A stretch of DNA of 64,000 nucleotides from Microbacterium sp. CBA3102 (lineage in GTDB: Bacteria; Actinomycetota; Actinomycetes; Actinomycetales; Microbacteriaceae): the NCBI RefSeq assembly GCF_007954505.1, contig NZ_CP042412.1, forward strand, positions 682,001-746,000, in the 5' to 3' direction. The notes under the pieces were generated by a model. The model saw only the letters and a list, made by a program, of their open reading frames with translations. It searched no databases and was not told where the DNA came from. The translations under genes were made by a program, and so were the position numbers. Every line of letters begins with the position of its first letter. Positions within the stretch are counted from its first letter, which is position 1. This document shows, piece by piece, positions 51,086-58,687 of this stretch.

Positions 51086-52828
51086 ATGCGCATTCTCACC
51101 AACCACCTCGGCTACGACTCCGCGGCCCCGAAGTCGGCGCTCGTCGAGGTGCCGCATCCCGGGGAGATGCCGCACGTCGAGCTGCTGTCGCTCGACGATG
51201 ACTCCCGTGTGCGTCTCTCCACCCGCCCCACCGCGACAGTCGATGCCTGGCAGACCGGTGCATACGCGCGCGTCGACTTCGACGAGGTCAACGCTCCGGG
51301 CCGATACGCGCTCCTGGCCTCGGTCGGCGACGAGGTCGTCTCGTCTCCGCCGTTCATGATCGGCGTCGAGCGCCTGGCGGCAGGCACGCTCTCCGACATC
51401 TTGTTCGCCTTCAAGGCGGCTCGCTCCAGCGGTGAGATCGAGCGCAAGGATGCCGCAGCGCTGCGTTATGCAGACGATTCCGGATTCACGGTGGATGCTC
51501 GCGGGGGCTGGCTCGACGCCTCGGGCGACACCAGCAAATTCCTCAGCCATCTGACCTATTCCCCGACCATGAGCCCGCAGCAGATCCCGTTGTGTGCGTG
51601 GGCGTTCCTGGAGGCTCGGGACCGGCTGGCTGAGCGACATCCGCGCTTCCACAAGGCGCTCGGTGCGCGACTGCGTGACGAGGCCCTGTTCGGCGCCGAC
51701 TTCCTGGTACGCTTCCGCACGCCGGACGGTGCGTTCTACAGCGGAATCTTCGATGCGCTCACCAAGCAGCTCGAGGAGCGCGTGATCAATGCGCCGCTAC
51801 CGGAATGCGTACGCACCGACCGCTATCGCGCCTCGTATCGTGGCGGCGGCGGGCTGGCGATCGCCGCGCTCGCCCGGGCGTCGAGGGAGCAAGAACACGG
51901 CGCCTTCTCGAGCGCCGAGTATCTCGCGGCCGCCGTCGGTGCCTTCGACGACCTCGAGGCGCATAACACGGAGTATCTGTTCGGGCTCGACCTCAAGACC
52001 GGAGCCCTGACGAACAGTTCCGAGTCGGTCGTCGACGAATACTGCGCCCTGCTCGCAGCGGCCGAGCTCGTCGCGGCGACGGATGGCGCGGATGGCGTGG
52101 ACGCCGAGCGATTCGTCGCGGCGGCGGATCGTCGCGCCGCGGCCCTGATCGACCGCTACCGCACCTCGCCCGACGAGCCGGGTTGGTTCGAGGCCTGGGA
52201 GGACGGACGGCCATTCTTCTCTGCCGTCGAAGCGGGCCTGCCGGTGATCGCCCTGCTCCGCTACGCCGAGCTCGTGCCCGATGCGCGCTTCGGAGACACG
52301 GCGCGCGAGCTGGCGCTGGCGGTCATGCAAGATGTGTTGCGACGCACGCAGGCCGTCGACAATCCGTTCGGGTATCCGCGCCAGCGAGTGCAGCCGCGAG
52401 GCGGCAGCGTGCGCGACGCATTCTTCTTCCCCCACGAGAACGACACCGGCTACTGGTGGCAAGGCGAGAACGCGAACCTGGGTTCTCTCGCGTTCTCGGC
52501 CCTTGGAGTCGCCGACCTTCCAGCGTGCGATTCTGTGCAAGCGACGCAACTGCGGCGCTTCGCGGCCGACCAGGTGCACTGGGTGCTCGGACGCAACCCC
52601 TTCGACGTGTGCATGCTGCAGGGTAGGGGGCGCAACAACGTCGAGTACACTCCCGACTTCCCGAACCTGCCCGGCGGCATCGTGAACGGCATCACGAGTC
52701 ACCCCGACGACGAGAACGGCATCGCCTTTCTGACCCCCGAGACCACCGAGGGCCCGGACTCGTGGCGCTGGGCGGAGCAGTGGATCCCGCACTCGGCGTG
52801 GTTCCTGCTCGCGGTCAGCGCGAGTTGA
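51086..52828 (+). CDS. Cytoplasmic GH9-family glycoside hydrolase
   Basis: The 580-residue protein combines an N-terminal Ig-like CelD_N module (about 1-95, MRILTNHLGYDSAAPKSALVE) with an (alpha/alpha)6 GH9 domain. The nucleophile/base pair is in GGWLDASGD (Asp144, Asp148), and the acid is probably Glu564 in WRWAEQWIPHSAW. HWVLGRNPFDVCMLQG is the conserved GH9 segment. There is no signal peptide, so it acts on oligosaccharides already imported. GH9 contains endoglucanases, cellobiosidases and exo-beta-glucosaminidases; which one is not decidable here. Confidence 0.87.
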   Translation: MRILTNHLGYDSAAPKSALVEVPHPGEMPHVELLSLDDDSRVRLSTRPTATVDAWQTGAYARVDFDEVNAPGRYALLASVGDEVVSSPPFMIGVERLAAGTLSDILFAFKAARSSGEIERKDAAALRYADDSGFTVDARGGWLDASGDTSKFLSHLTYSPTMSPQQIPLCAWAFLEARDRLAERHPRFHKALGARLRDEALFGADFLVRFRTPDGAFYSGIFDALTKQLEERVINAPLPECVRTDRYRASYRGGGGLAIAALARASREQEHGAFSSAEYLAAAVGAFDDLEAHNTEYLFGLDLKTGALTNSSESVVDEYCALLAAAELVAATDGADGVDAERFVAAADRRAAALIDRYRTSPDEPGWFEAWEDGRPFFSAVEAGLPVIALLRYAELVPDARFGDTARELALAVMQDVLRRTQAVDNPFGYPRQRVQPRGGSVRDAFFFPHENDTGYWWQGENANLGSLAFSALGVADLPACDSVQATQLRRFAADQVHWVLGRNPFDVCMLQGRGRNNVEYTPDFPNLPGGIVNGITSHPDDENGIAFLTPETTEGPDSWRWAEQWIPHSAWFLLAVSAS

Positions 52829-52844
52829 GCGCGATCTTCGCTGT

Positions 52845-52875
52845 CCGGCGTCCGATGGTCGGCGCCGAACGCCGG
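52845..52875. terminator. Hairpin between convergent genes
   Basis: CCGGCGT (52845-52851) pairs with ACGCCGG (52869-52875) around a GC-rich loop that contains GGCGCC. It lies between the GH9 stop and the 3' end of the proline-rich membrane protein gene, so it could serve both. Confidence 0.45.
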
Positions 52876-52879
52876 CTCC

Positions 52880-53356
52880 TCAGAGCCGCAGGGCGACGGC
52901 GAGCGACACCGCACTGTCGCTACTCGCCCAGGGGAAGCTCACGGTGTTGAGCAGGAACACCACGAGGCCGATCGCGGCGATCAGGAGCACGAACAGGAAG
53001 ACGAAGATCGCCACGGTGAGGCCGCCGTAGCCGCCGGAGGTCGGAACCTCCGGCGCGACCGACGGCTGTGCCCAGTCGTCGGCGACCGCGGCGGGAGGCT
53101 CACCATCGAGGATCGCGGGAGTCGGACGCGGGCGGTCGGAGCGACGGCGCGTCTCGGGCGGAGGCGGCGGGATCACCGCGTCCGCCGACGGGATCGCTGC
53201 GGACGAGGGCGGGGCCAGCAGACCGTCCGGGATCGGGATGTCGGGCGGGGGCGGCGGGATCACCGCATCCGCGGGCGGAATCAGCGGCTCCTCGGGAACT
53301 CCGCCCTCCTCAGGCTCGATCGGTTCTTCCGGGGTGGTGCCGCTGATGTCGCTCAT
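52880..53356 (-). CDS. Proline-rich single-span membrane protein
   Basis: A 158-residue protein with a long acidic and proline-rich N-terminal part (repeats of PPADAVIPPPPP and PSADAVIPPPPPE) and one hydrophobic helix near the C-terminus (about 112-135, LTVAIFVFLFVLLIAAIGLVVFLL). The proline part is probably cytoplasmic. No function is known. It starts 1 bp after the dcd stop, so the two are co-transcribed. Confidence 0.7.
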   Translation of the reverse strand: MSDISGTTPEEPIEPEEGGVPEEPLIPPADAVIPPPPPDIPIPDGLLAPPSSAAIPSADAVIPPPPPETRRRSDRPRPTPAILDGEPPAAVADDWAQPSVAPEVPTSGGYGGLTVAIFVFLFVLLIAAIGLVVFLLNTVSFPWASSDSAVSLAVALRL

Positions 53357-53357
53357 C

Positions 53358-53963
53358 TCAGCCTCCGACTGCTCCGACGTCGGTCACGCCGACGTCCGTT
53401 CGATGGAAGTTCTGGAACGACCGGGAGGCCGTCGGTCCGCGCTGCCCCTGGTAACGATTGCCGTAGGGGCCGGACCCGTAGGGGCTCTCCGCAGGTGAGG
53501 TCAGCCGGAAGAAGCAGAGCTGCCCGATCTTCATCCCCGGCCACAGCTTGATCGGCAGGGTCGCGACGTTCGCGAGCTCCAGCGTCACGTGACCGGTGAA
53601 CCCCGGGTCGATGAACCCGGCCGTCGAGTGCGTGATGAGCCCGAGGCGCCCGAGCGAGGACTTGCCCTCGAGACGGGCGGCGATGTCATCCGGGAGGGTG
53701 ACCTGCTCGAACGTCGCGCCGAGTGCGAACTCGCCGGGGTGCAGGATGAACGGCTCCTCGGGATCGACCTCGATCAGACGCGTGAGCTCCGGCTGATCGA
53801 CCGACGGGTCGATGAACGGGTACTTGTGGTTGTCGAACAGCCGGAAGTAGCGGTCCAGGCGCACGTCGATGCTCGACGGCTGGATCATCCCCTCTTCGCG
53901 CGGCTCGAGGCCGACGCGGCCGGATGCGAGTTCTGCCCTGATGTCGCGATCGCTGAGAAGCAC
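53358..53963 (-). CDS. dcd: dCTP deaminase, probably bifunctional with dUTPase activity
   Basis: The 201-residue trimeric enzyme makes dUMP from dCTP. The catalytic segment [30 protein letters not shown] (about 110-139, Glu in the last four) and the tail [19 protein letters not shown] match the actinobacterial bifunctional form of M. tuberculosis. GTG start; TAGGCT ends 6 nt upstream, so the mRNA is probably leaderless. The C-terminal tail is about ten residues longer than usual. Confidence 0.95.
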   Translation of the reverse strand: MLLSDRDIRAELASGRVGLEPREEGMIQPSSIDVRLDRYFRLFDNHKYPFIDPSVDQPELTRLIEVDPEEPFILHPGEFALGATFEQVTLPDDIAARLEGKSSLGRLGLITHSTAGFIDPGFTGHVTLELANVATLPIKLWPGMKIGQLCFFRLTSPAESPYGSGPYGNRYQGQRGPTASRSFQNFHRTDVGVTDVGAVGG

Positions 53964-53969
53964 GGCACC

Positions 53970-53975
53970 AGCCTA
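53970..53975 (-). promoter_or_regulatory. -10 hexamer of the leaderless dcd promoter
   Basis: On the minus strand TAGGCT ends exactly 6 nt before the GTG of dcd, and no SD is present. No good -35 is seen. Confidence 0.6.
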
Positions 53976-54005
53976 GTTGCCAGGCCGCGACCGTGCCGCG
54001 TTGCT

Positions 54006-54034
54006 TTGGCCATCGGGCGGCGTGCGGGTAGGCT
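54006..54034 (+). promoter_or_regulatory. Promoter of tRNA-Gly
   Basis: TTGGCC (54006-54011) and TAGGCT (54029-54034) are separated by 17 bp, about 30 bp upstream of the tRNA 5' end. Confidence 0.55.
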
Positions 54035-54064
54035 GGCCTTCACCTGCTCCTCGGATGCGGGTGC

Positions 54065-54138
54065 GGGGCTGTAGTTCAATGGTAGAACTTCTGCTTCCCA
54101 AGCAGACAGCGCGGGTTCGATTCCCGTCAGCCCCTCCA
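54065..54138 (+). tRNA. tRNA-Gly (anticodon CCC)
   Basis: A full cloverleaf is visible: acceptor GGGGCTG/CAGCCCC, D-arm GTTCAATGGTAGAAC, anticodon stem TCTGC/GCAGA with loop TTCCCAA (anticodon CCC at 54097-54099), T-arm CGGGTTCGATTCCCG, discriminator T and an encoded CCA end. It reads GGG codons. Confidence 0.95.
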
Positions 54139-54181
54139 CTTGTGGGTTCCAGAGCGACTCCGGACGTCGAACCCTCGACCG

Positions 54182-54343
54182 CTACGGCAGGTCAGCGAGA
54201 TCGATGTCGTCGTCCTCGTCGCGCTCCTGATCTTCCTCATCCTCGGGAACGACTCGATCGTCGTCGGTCGAGGGGATGTCCGGGTCGATGCCTTCGGCCT
54301 CGACTTCGCGCTCCTCGTCCGGGTACATCTGCGGGTCTGACAT
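54182..54343 (-). CDS. Small acidic protein
   Basis: A 53-residue, very acidic protein (MSDPQMYPDEEREVEAEG ... PEDEEDQERDEDDDIDLADLP) with no hydrophobic segment. The ATG giving MSDPQMY is preferred; an upstream in-frame start would add a basic stretch that overlaps a hairpin region. Function unknown. Confidence 0.6.
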   Translation of the reverse strand: MSDPQMYPDEEREVEAEGIDPDIPSTDDDRVVPEDEEDQERDEDDDIDLADLP

Positions 54344-54420
54344 CGCAGTCTCCAATCGCATCAGCGGTGACGCCAGTCTTGCTCTCGAACCCCGTCGCCG
54401 ACTCCCCGTTGACACGCGAC

Positions 54421-54450
54421 CTGGCGAGGCGGGACAATCCGCCTCGCCAG
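54421..54450 (-). terminator. Strong hairpin terminator
   Basis: CTGGCGAGGCGG and CCGCCTCGCCAG form a perfect 12-bp stem with a 6-nt loop, 7 bp past the stop of the 94-residue protein gene. Confidence 0.75.
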
Positions 54451-54457
54451 GCCGTGC

Positions 54458-54742
54458 TCAGGCGGTGGCGAGCGGCGGCCGGTGCGGGATCGCCACCGGC
54501 CTGCGGTCGCGCGCAGGGGCGTGGAAGCGCTGAACGTCTTCCAGCACGTCGGCCGCCGACATGTACGAGGTGGCGAGCGGAAGGTCTCGCAGCCACAGCA
54601 CGTCCACCTCGACCGCATCCAACTGGTACACGCACGCGACGGTGCGCCGGGAATCATTCGACTCGTAGCGATGGTCGAGGATCAACCACTCGGTCTCGGT
54701 GATCTTGCGGAGCTCGAATCGGGGATCGGGCATCGTAAACAT
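54458..54742 (-). CDS. Conserved hypothetical protein, 94 residues
   Basis: The protein reads MFTMPDPRFELRKITETEWL, then RRTVACVYQLDAVEVDVLWLRDLPLATSYMSAADVLEDV. The pattern RFELRxI-x-ETEWLILDHRY is familiar from small actinobacterial proteins of unknown function. GGAG lies 7 nt before the first ATG. Followed by a strong terminator and 127 bp after the neighbouring reductase gene. Confidence 0.7.
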   Translation of the reverse strand: MFTMPDPRFELRKITETEWLILDHRYESNDSRRTVACVYQLDAVEVDVLWLRDLPLATSYMSAADVLEDVQRFHAPARDRRPVAIPHRPPLATA

Positions 54743-54868
54743 CGCAACACTCCAATCAATCAGCCAAAGGCGGTGACCGAAAGGAACGCACGACCCTGCG
54801 ACCAGGGATCGGAACCCTGCCCGATGGGTCGACGGGCGCCCTTCAGCCCGCCGGAATTCACCCTTATT

Positions 54869-55822
54869 TTAGGATCCGCCGGGCTGCTCCTCAAGCGATG
54901 CGCCGCGGAGAAGATCCACGCCGCGACGGTAGCTGGTGACCTCGAATTCGGGGAACCGCCGAGCGAACTTCGTGGAGTCGAATCTGTTGTCGTGCTCGTA
55001 CCGCGGGAGCAGTTCTCTGATCTCCCGCGCCTGCGGGGACACGAGCCCGGCCGCCCCCAGCATCCACGTCGGAAGAACGGTGTAGGCGGGTGGGCGCGGC
55101 CGGTCGAACGCGTCGCTCACCAGGGAGACGAACTGTCGGTAGGTGGGACGGTCGGGATCGGTGGGCAGATGCCACGTCTGCTGGAAGGCATCCTCGGTGG
55201 TGCCGAGTGCCGCGAGAGCACGGCTCGCGTCGGGCGTCCAGATCAGGGTGCGCTGGACGTCATCTCGCACAGGGACGAACGGGCGCTTGCCGTTCCTGAT
55301 CCGGTCGACGATGAGAGCGTTCGTGAAGCTCTGCGTTCTCCCCGGCCCGTAGAACTCCGGGGCACGGGCGATCAGGACGGGGATGTCACCACGCGCCATC
55401 TCGTCGAGCACCATCGACGCCATCGCCGCCCGGACCCGACCCTTCGGTCCGACGGGCTCGAAGGGCGTGCTCTCGGTCTGCACCCGGTCATCCTGCGGAT
55501 ACATGTAGGTGTTGTCGAAGTACGCGAACCTGGCGCCGGCCGCACGGGTCGCGTCGAGGGCGTTCTTGAGCATCGTCGGGAACTGCCGTTCCCACAGCGC
55601 CGTGTCCGCAGGCAACCCGGCCGTGAAGTACACCACGTCGCTCCCCTGAACCGCGGCCCGCGTCTGAGCCGCATCGAGCAGGTCGGCGCTCATGAGGTCG
55701 TCGGTGTCGTTGACTCTGCGCGGGTTGCGGCTGACGAGCCTGAGCGGGGACGCGTGGTTTCGGGTCAGCTCTCGCGCGAGCTCGACGGCGATCTGGCCGT
55801 TCGCGCCCAGTATGGTCTGCAT
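54869..55822 (-). CDS. NAD(P)-binding epimerase/reductase-like protein
   Basis: A 317-residue Rossmann-fold protein of the atypical SDR group: MQTILGANGQIAVELARELTR (glycine-rich loop GANGQIA), DVVYFTAGLP, FDNTYMYPQD, RAPEFYGPGRTQSFTNALIVDRI and WTPDASRALAALG. It lacks a clear YxxxK. It is divergent from a TetR gene whose operator-like repeats lie between them, so it is probably repressed by that protein. Substrate unknown. Confidence 0.78.
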   Translation of the reverse strand: MQTILGANGQIAVELARELTRNHASPLRLVSRNPRRVNDTDDLMSADLLDAAQTRAAVQGSDVVYFTAGLPADTALWERQFPTMLKNALDATRAAGARFAYFDNTYMYPQDDRVQTESTPFEPVGPKGRVRAAMASMVLDEMARGDIPVLIARAPEFYGPGRTQSFTNALIVDRIRNGKRPFVPVRDDVQRTLIWTPDASRALAALGTTEDAFQQTWHLPTDPDRPTYRQFVSLVSDAFDRPRPPAYTVLPTWMLGAAGLVSPQAREIRELLPRYEHDNRFDSTKFARRFPEFEVTSYRRGVDLLRGASLEEQPGGS

Positions 55823-55861
55823 TCTTTCTTCTCGACTTCCGATCGCTGGATCCGTGCGGTA

Positions 55862-55912
55862 TGTTTACACTGTTTACATCATCGTACGGAAGGATGGTGA
55901 ACAGTGTCAACA
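55862..55912. promoter_or_regulatory. TGTTTACA repeats, candidate TetR operators
   Basis: TGTTTACACTGTTTACA (55862-55878) is a direct repeat of TGTTTACA. A related sequence in inverted orientation, GGTGAACAGTGTCAACA, lies at 55896-55912 and overlaps the TetR start codon at 55904. The pair fits an autoregulated divergent promoter. Confidence 0.55.
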
Positions 55913-56536
55913 TCGGAGAAGACCTACCACCACGGTGATCTTCGCGCTGCTCTCATCGACGCGGCGATCCGGGTGCTCGAATCAGGCGAGCCGTTCTCTC
56001 TGCGCGCCGTCGCGCGTCGAGCAGGGGTGTCGCCGGCCGCCCCGTATCGGCACTTCGCCGATCGCGAGGCGCTGGACTCCGCCGTCGCCGTCGAAGGGTT
56101 CCATGACTTGCGGGCAGACCTCGCCGCCGCACTCGACAGCGCCCCGGCGTCGTCGTCCGCGGCCGATGTCATCGCAGAGCTCGGCATCGCCTACGTGGCC
56201 TTCGCGATGCGTCGTCCCGCGGTCTTCCGACTGATGTTCGGGAACGAATGCGACGACGCGAACGCCGAACGGGTGACGGCGTCCGCGGAACTGCACACCG
56301 TCCTGAACGAGGCTGTCGAGCGGTTGTTCCCCGGGGCGGACGTCCCGAGTCTGTCGACGGCCCTGTGGAGCCTGGCTCACGGGTTGGCGTTCCTGCACCT
56401 CGACGGAAAGCTCCGCCCGGAACCCGCCGACGCGGTATCCGCACGCGTACACACCGTCGTCGGCGCGATCCTCGCTGTCCCCCTCCGACCCGCATCTCCG
56501 CAGTTGGTCGACACCACCACGGGAGAGATCTCATGA
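55904..56536 (+). CDS. TetR-family repressor
   Basis: A 210-residue protein with HTH about 10-55 (HGDLRAALIDAAIRVLESGEPFSLRAVARRAGVSPAAPYRHFADREAL) and a C-terminal TetR_C domain of the WHG type (AYVAFAMRRPAVFRLMFG). GTG start. It is divergent from the reductase and overlaps the DJ-1-like gene by 4 bp (ATGA). Confidence 0.87.
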   Translation: MSTSEKTYHHGDLRAALIDAAIRVLESGEPFSLRAVARRAGVSPAAPYRHFADREALDSAVAVEGFHDLRADLAAALDSAPASSSAADVIAELGIAYVAFAMRRPAVFRLMFGNECDDANAERVTASAELHTVLNEAVERLFPGADVPSLSTALWSLAHGLAFLHLDGKLRPEPADAVSARVHTVVGAILAVPLRPASPQLVDTTTGEIS

Positions 56537-57216
56537 CCAGACGCATTCTTCACGTCGTCACCAACGTCGGCCACTACGACGACCCCTCGCACGCGACCGG
56601 CCTGTGGCTGTCGGAACTCACCCATGCGTGGGAGGTGTTCGAGAAGCGTGGCTTCGAGCAACGGATCGTCAGTCCGCAGGGCGGTGCCTCACCGCTGGAA
56701 CCTCGTTCGCTGAGGTTCCCCAGCTACGACAAGACCGCCAGAGCCTGGCGCGACGACCCCGCACGCATGGCGCTCTTGGAGAACACCCTGCGCCCGGACC
56801 AGATCGACGCCGCGGACCACGACGCGATCTACTTCACCGGCGGTCATGCCGTGATGTACGACTTCCCCGAGAGTGAAGGACTGCAGCGGATCACCCGAGA
56901 GATCTGGGAACGCGGAGGAGTCGTGTCCTCGGTCTGCCACGGCTATTGCGGGCTGCTCAACACGCGACTCTCCGACGGCTCTCTCCTCGTCGCTGACCGG
57001 AAGGTCACCGGCTTCGCCTGGCAGGAGGAAGTTCTCGCCCGCGTGGACAAACTTGTCCCGTACAACGCGGAGGAAGAGATGAAGAAGCGCGGCGCCCACT
57101 ACGAGAAGTCTCTCCTGCCGTTCGTCTCCCATGCCGTCGTCGACGGCCACCTCGTCACGGGACAGAACCCCGGATCGGCGAAGGAGACCGCCGAGAAGGT
57201 CGCTGCCCTGCTCTGA
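56533..57216 (+). CDS. DJ-1/PfpI-family protein (Hsp31-like)
   Basis: A 227-residue class-I glutamine-amidotransferase-like protein: start ILHVVTNVGHYD, AIYFTGGHAVMYDFPESEG, nucleophile elbow SVCHGYCGLL (Cys about 135) and FVSHAVVDGHLVTGQNPGSAKETAEKV. The EKxLLPF and TGQNP segments are those of Hsp31/HchA-type proteins, which include glyoxalase-III-like enzymes and chaperones. Translationally coupled to the TetR gene. Confidence 0.82.
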   Translation: MTRRILHVVTNVGHYDDPSHATGLWLSELTHAWEVFEKRGFEQRIVSPQGGASPLEPRSLRFPSYDKTARAWRDDPARMALLENTLRPDQIDAADHDAIYFTGGHAVMYDFPESEGLQRITREIWERGGVVSSVCHGYCGLLNTRLSDGSLLVADRKVTGFAWQEEVLARVDKLVPYNAEEEMKKRGAHYEKSLLPFVSHAVVDGHLVTGQNPGSAKETAEKVAALL

Positions 57217-57250
57217 GACGAACCGACGACCGACCAGCCGGGCCCCGCGT

Positions 57251-58687
57251 CTAACGAATGAGCATCCGGCCCGGATCTGGCGTGACCGGGTCGAACCGGC
57301 GGACCGGATGGGTCGCGGCGACCAGCGCGCGCAGCTCTTCCAGCTCGATGTCCACGCCCTCCAGAGCCCGCCACTGCACGAGCACGTTCCCGAGGGCGGT
57401 CGCCTCGACGGGGCCGGCCAGCACGGGAAGGCCGGCGCGGTCGGCCGTCGCCTGGCACAGGAGCGCGTTGAGTGATCCGCCCCCCACGAGATGGATCACG
57501 TCGACCTCTCGCCCCGACAGCGTGGACGCCGTCCGAACCGTCTCGGCGAACGCCGCGGCGATGCTCTCCACGATGCTGCGCGCGAACGCTGCACGACTCG
57601 CGGGGACAGCCGCCCCTGCCTCTCGGATCAGCGCGGCGATGCGAGACGGCATGTCACCGGGCGCGCTGAGGGACAGGTCGTTCGCATCGAAGAGCGGCAC
57701 CTGGTGCGAGACCGCGGACGCCCCCACGAGCAGCTCTGACAGGTCTACCGAGGCACCGTCCTCCGCCTCCCAGGCGCGCACGCTCTCACTCAGCAGCCAC
57801 AGGCCGGTGACGTTGTGCAGGAAGCGGTATCGCCCGTCGACGCCGCGCTCGTGAGTGAAGTTCGCCTCGCGCGCGGCCTCCGTCAGCACGGGCTCGGTCA
57901 GCTCCAGACCGACGAGGCCCCACGTGCCGCACGAGATGTAAGCGGCGGACGGCGAGCTCAGCGGGACCGCTACCACGGCAGAGGCGGTGTCGTGTGAGCC
58001 GACCGCGACCACGGGGAGGGTCCTGCCGATCCGCTCGGCGAGTTCGGGGCGGAGCGATCCGATCAGCGCGCCGGGGTCGAGAAGCGGAGGCAGGACGCGG
58101 GTCGGGATGCCGATGCGCGTTGCGAGGTCGACGTCCCACTCGCCGTCACCCACTCCGAGCAGCCCGGTCGTCGAGGCGTTCGTACGCTCGGCGGCGCGAA
58201 CACCTGTGAGCAGGAACGCGATCAGATCGGGGATGAGGAGCGCGGTGTCGGCATCCGCGACCCTCTCGTCGATCCGGTACTGGTAGAGCGTGTTGAAGGG
58301 CAGGAACTGCAGTCCGTTGCGTGTGTAGAGCTCGGGGAACGGGATGCTCCCGTGCACCTCGCCGACGCCGCGCGCGGTGCGCTCATCGCGGTAGTGGAAG
58401 GGCTCAGCGAGAAGCTCCCCGCCCGCGATCAGACCGTAGTCCACGGCCCACGAGTCGATGCCGATGCTCTCGATCGCCTGCTCGCGTCGCACGGCCTCCG
58501 CCAACCCCTCGAGCACGTTCTCGTAAAGGGCGCCGAAATCCCAGTGCAGCCCGTCGGCACGCTCCACGGACCCGTGGGGGAACCGCGAGACGAGCTCGAG
58601 GTCGAGCCTGCCGTCGCCGACGCGCCCGATCATGACCCGGCCGCTGGTCGCACCGAGATCGACGGCCGCGACGGCGCGCACGCTCAT
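57251..58687 (-). CDS. rhaB: Rhamnulokinase
   Basis: A 478-residue FGGY-family kinase: AAVDLGATSGRVMIG as phosphate 1, IGIDSWAVDYGLI, GLQFLPFNTLYQ, GSHDTASAVVAVP, SCGTWGLVGLEL and HLVGGGSLNALLCQATAD. It phosphorylates L-rhamnulose. The start overlaps the aldolase-dehydrogenase stop (ATGA). Last gene of the operon, ending 34 bp from the convergent DJ-1-like gene. Confidence 0.93.
   Translation of the reverse strand: MSVRAVAAVDLGATSGRVMIGRVGDGRLDLELVSRFPHGSVERADGLHWDFGALYENVLEGLAEAVRREQAIESIGIDSWAVDYGLIAGGELLAEPFHYRDERTARGVGEVHGSIPFPELYTRNGLQFLPFNTLYQYRIDERVADADTALLIPDLIAFLLTGVRAAERTNASTTGLLGVGDGEWDVDLATRIGIPTRVLPPLLDPGALIGSLRPELAERIGRTLPVVAVGSHDTASAVVAVPLSSPSAAYISCGTWGLVGLELTEPVLTEAAREANFTHERGVDGRYRFLHNVTGLWLLSESVRAWEAEDGASVDLSELLVGASAVSHQVPLFDANDLSLSAPGDMPSRIAALIREAGAAVPASRAAFARSIVESIAAAFAETVRTASTLSGREVDVIHLVGGGSLNALLCQATADRAGLPVLAGPVEATALGNVLVQWRALEGVDIELEELRALVAATHPVRRFDPVTPDPGRMLIR

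Noticed and set aside
54803..54819. CAGGGATCGGAACCCTG, similar to a tRNA T-arm
   Set aside because: A 5-bp stem with a 7-nt loop, but no acceptor, anticodon or D-arm around it; probably a simple hairpin in the leader of the 94-residue protein.
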